From the NCBI RefSeq assembly GCF_000092065.1, contig NC_009362.1, positions 248,001 to 312,000 on the forward strand: a stretch of DNA of 64,000 bases, read 5' to 3'. The notes under the pieces were generated by a model, which ran no database searches, was not told where the DNA came from, and saw only the letters and a program-made list of their open reading frames with translations. Position numbers and translations under genes: made by a program. The stretch's first letter is position 1. Every line of letters starts with the position of its first letter. This document shows positions 63,403 to 64,000 of the stretch, piece by piece. This DNA is from Ostreococcus lucimarinus CCE9901 (lineage: Eukaryota > Chlorophyta > Mamiellophyceae > Mamiellales > Bathycoccaceae).

Positions 63403-64000
63403 TTAAGCAGACAAGGCGGCGACTTCATCGCGCGCTTGCGGCACATCCACTTGCACGGACGGGCCCATGCTAGACGCAATGTACATGGAGCGCCAGTAGA
63501 CACCCTTAGCACCGACCGGACGGTTCGCGTCAATCGCGCCGACGACGGAGAGAAGGTTCTCCTTCAAGTCGGCGGCGCTGAAGCTGAGCTTACCAAACGG
63601 AACGTGCACGATACCTTGCTTATCCGCGCGGAACTCAACCTTACCCCCCTTGAACTCATTGACAGTCGTCGTGACGTCAGTAGTCACCGTACCCGCCTTT
63701 GGGTTCGGCATGAGACCCTTCGGGCCGAGCTGACGACCGAGCTTGGCCACCTTCGGCATCATATCCGGAGTGGCGACGAGCAAGTCAAAATCCATCATAC
63801 CGCCCGCAATCTCGTCAACCAAGTCATCATCACCCGCAAAGTCGGCACCCGCCGCTTTCGCCGCGGCGATGTTGTCGCCCGCGCACAAAACAGCGACGCG
63901 AACGTTCTTGCCCGTGCCCTTCGGCAACGCCACAGTCGCGCGCAACTGCTGGTCGTTGTACTTCGGGTCGATGTTCAATCGAATGTGCAGCTCGGCCGAT
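63403..64000 (-). CDS. RPL1: Plastid ribosomal protein uL1 (L1), 5' end outside the window
   Basis: The C-terminal ~199 residues are visible; the coding frame continues past base 64000 ('[20 protein letters not shown]'), so the N-terminus and any transit peptide are missing. '[19 protein letters not shown]', '[20 protein letters not shown]', '[14 protein letters not shown]', '[20 protein letters not shown]' and '[20 protein letters not shown]' match the bacterial/plastid L1 family, not the cytosolic eL1 type. L1 binds the 23S rRNA L1 stalk that helps release E-site tRNA. Confidence 0.92.
   Translation of the reverse strand, partial: SAELHIRLNIDPKYNDQQLRATVALPKGTGKNVRVAVLCAGDNIAAAKAAGADFAGDDDLVDEIAGGMMDFDLLVATPDMMPKVAKLGRQLGPKGLMPNPKAGTVTTDVTTTVNEFKGGKVEFRADKQGIVHVPFGKLSFSAADLKENLLSVVGAIDANRPVGAKGVYWRSMYIASSMGPSVQVDVPQARDEVAALSA

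Overview
The window is nuclear DNA from a very compact green-algal genome. It most resembles a picoprasinophyte of the Ostreococcus type. The reasons are high GC with Ala/Arg-rich protein N-termini, about 40 genes in 64 kb on both strands, spacers often below 150 bp, many head-to-head pairs sharing one short promoter, and few short spliceosomal introns. It also carries plastid and plant-lineage genes (CCDA, RIBBA, plastid ribosomal protein L1, plastid J-proteins, homoserine kinase, a Dof zinc finger). I saw no rRNA or tRNA gene, CRISPR array, transposase or reverse transcriptase. Where an open frame extends upstream through GTG or TTG codons, I placed the start at an ATG.

Layout. 1-12.4 kb: snurportin (cut by the window edge), an RRM/zinc-finger/RsmH fusion, two DnaJ-related plastid proteins, a SpoU methyltransferase, CCDA, AP-3 mu, a cytochrome P450, UDP-glucose 4-epimerase and RRP8. 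12.6-16.4 kb: a degenerate Nudix-like gene, then a visibly AT-richer island of about 2.8 kb. The island is bounded by two identical 111-bp direct repeats, each carrying the 3' end of the Nudix-like gene. It holds a spliced flavodoxin gene, a tail-anchored HAT/TPR-like gene and a truncated C-terminal fragment, all on the minus strand. 16.4-35.3 kb: an unknown gene, RIBBA, a DUG3-type amidotransferase, SURF2, TRAPPC11, homoserine kinase, a DUF455 ferritin-like protein, WDR70, a UBX protein, NOC2 and a (SPPP)n cell-surface protein. 35.5-52.8 kb: a response-regulator receiver fused to a Dof zinc finger, ArgRS, ubiquitin-RPL40, an EEP-family phosphodiesterase, a GILT-like protein without its CxxC, a phosphopantetheinyl transferase, TGT, RAD51, a TPR protein and an SDN-type exonuclease. 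53-64 kb: mS33, SUMO, SAP-CstF77, MLH3, a membrane protein of unknown function, an F-box-like protein, a CCCH protein and plastid uL1 (cut by the window edge).

Most of this is housekeeping: ribosome and rRNA modification (RsmH, RRP8, NOC2, RPL40, mS33, uL1c), tRNA biology (SpoU, TGT, ArgRS), mRNA processing (CstF77, WDR70, CCCH), DNA repair (RAD51, MLH3), trafficking (AP-3, TRAPPC11), plastid redox and metabolism (CCDA, RIBBA, HSK, flavodoxin). The parts most worth a second look are the REC-Dof regulator, the repeat-bounded flavodoxin island, the RNA-binding/RsmH fusion, and the CstF77 protein with a zinc knuckle inserted in its HAT array.

I assembled 11 introns by hand from splice sites and reading frame. 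Ten have a GTGCG-, GTACG-, GTGGG- or GTAAG-type donor and a CTGAC or CTAAC branch-site candidate 25-42 nt before the acceptor. The flavodoxin intron is the outlier.
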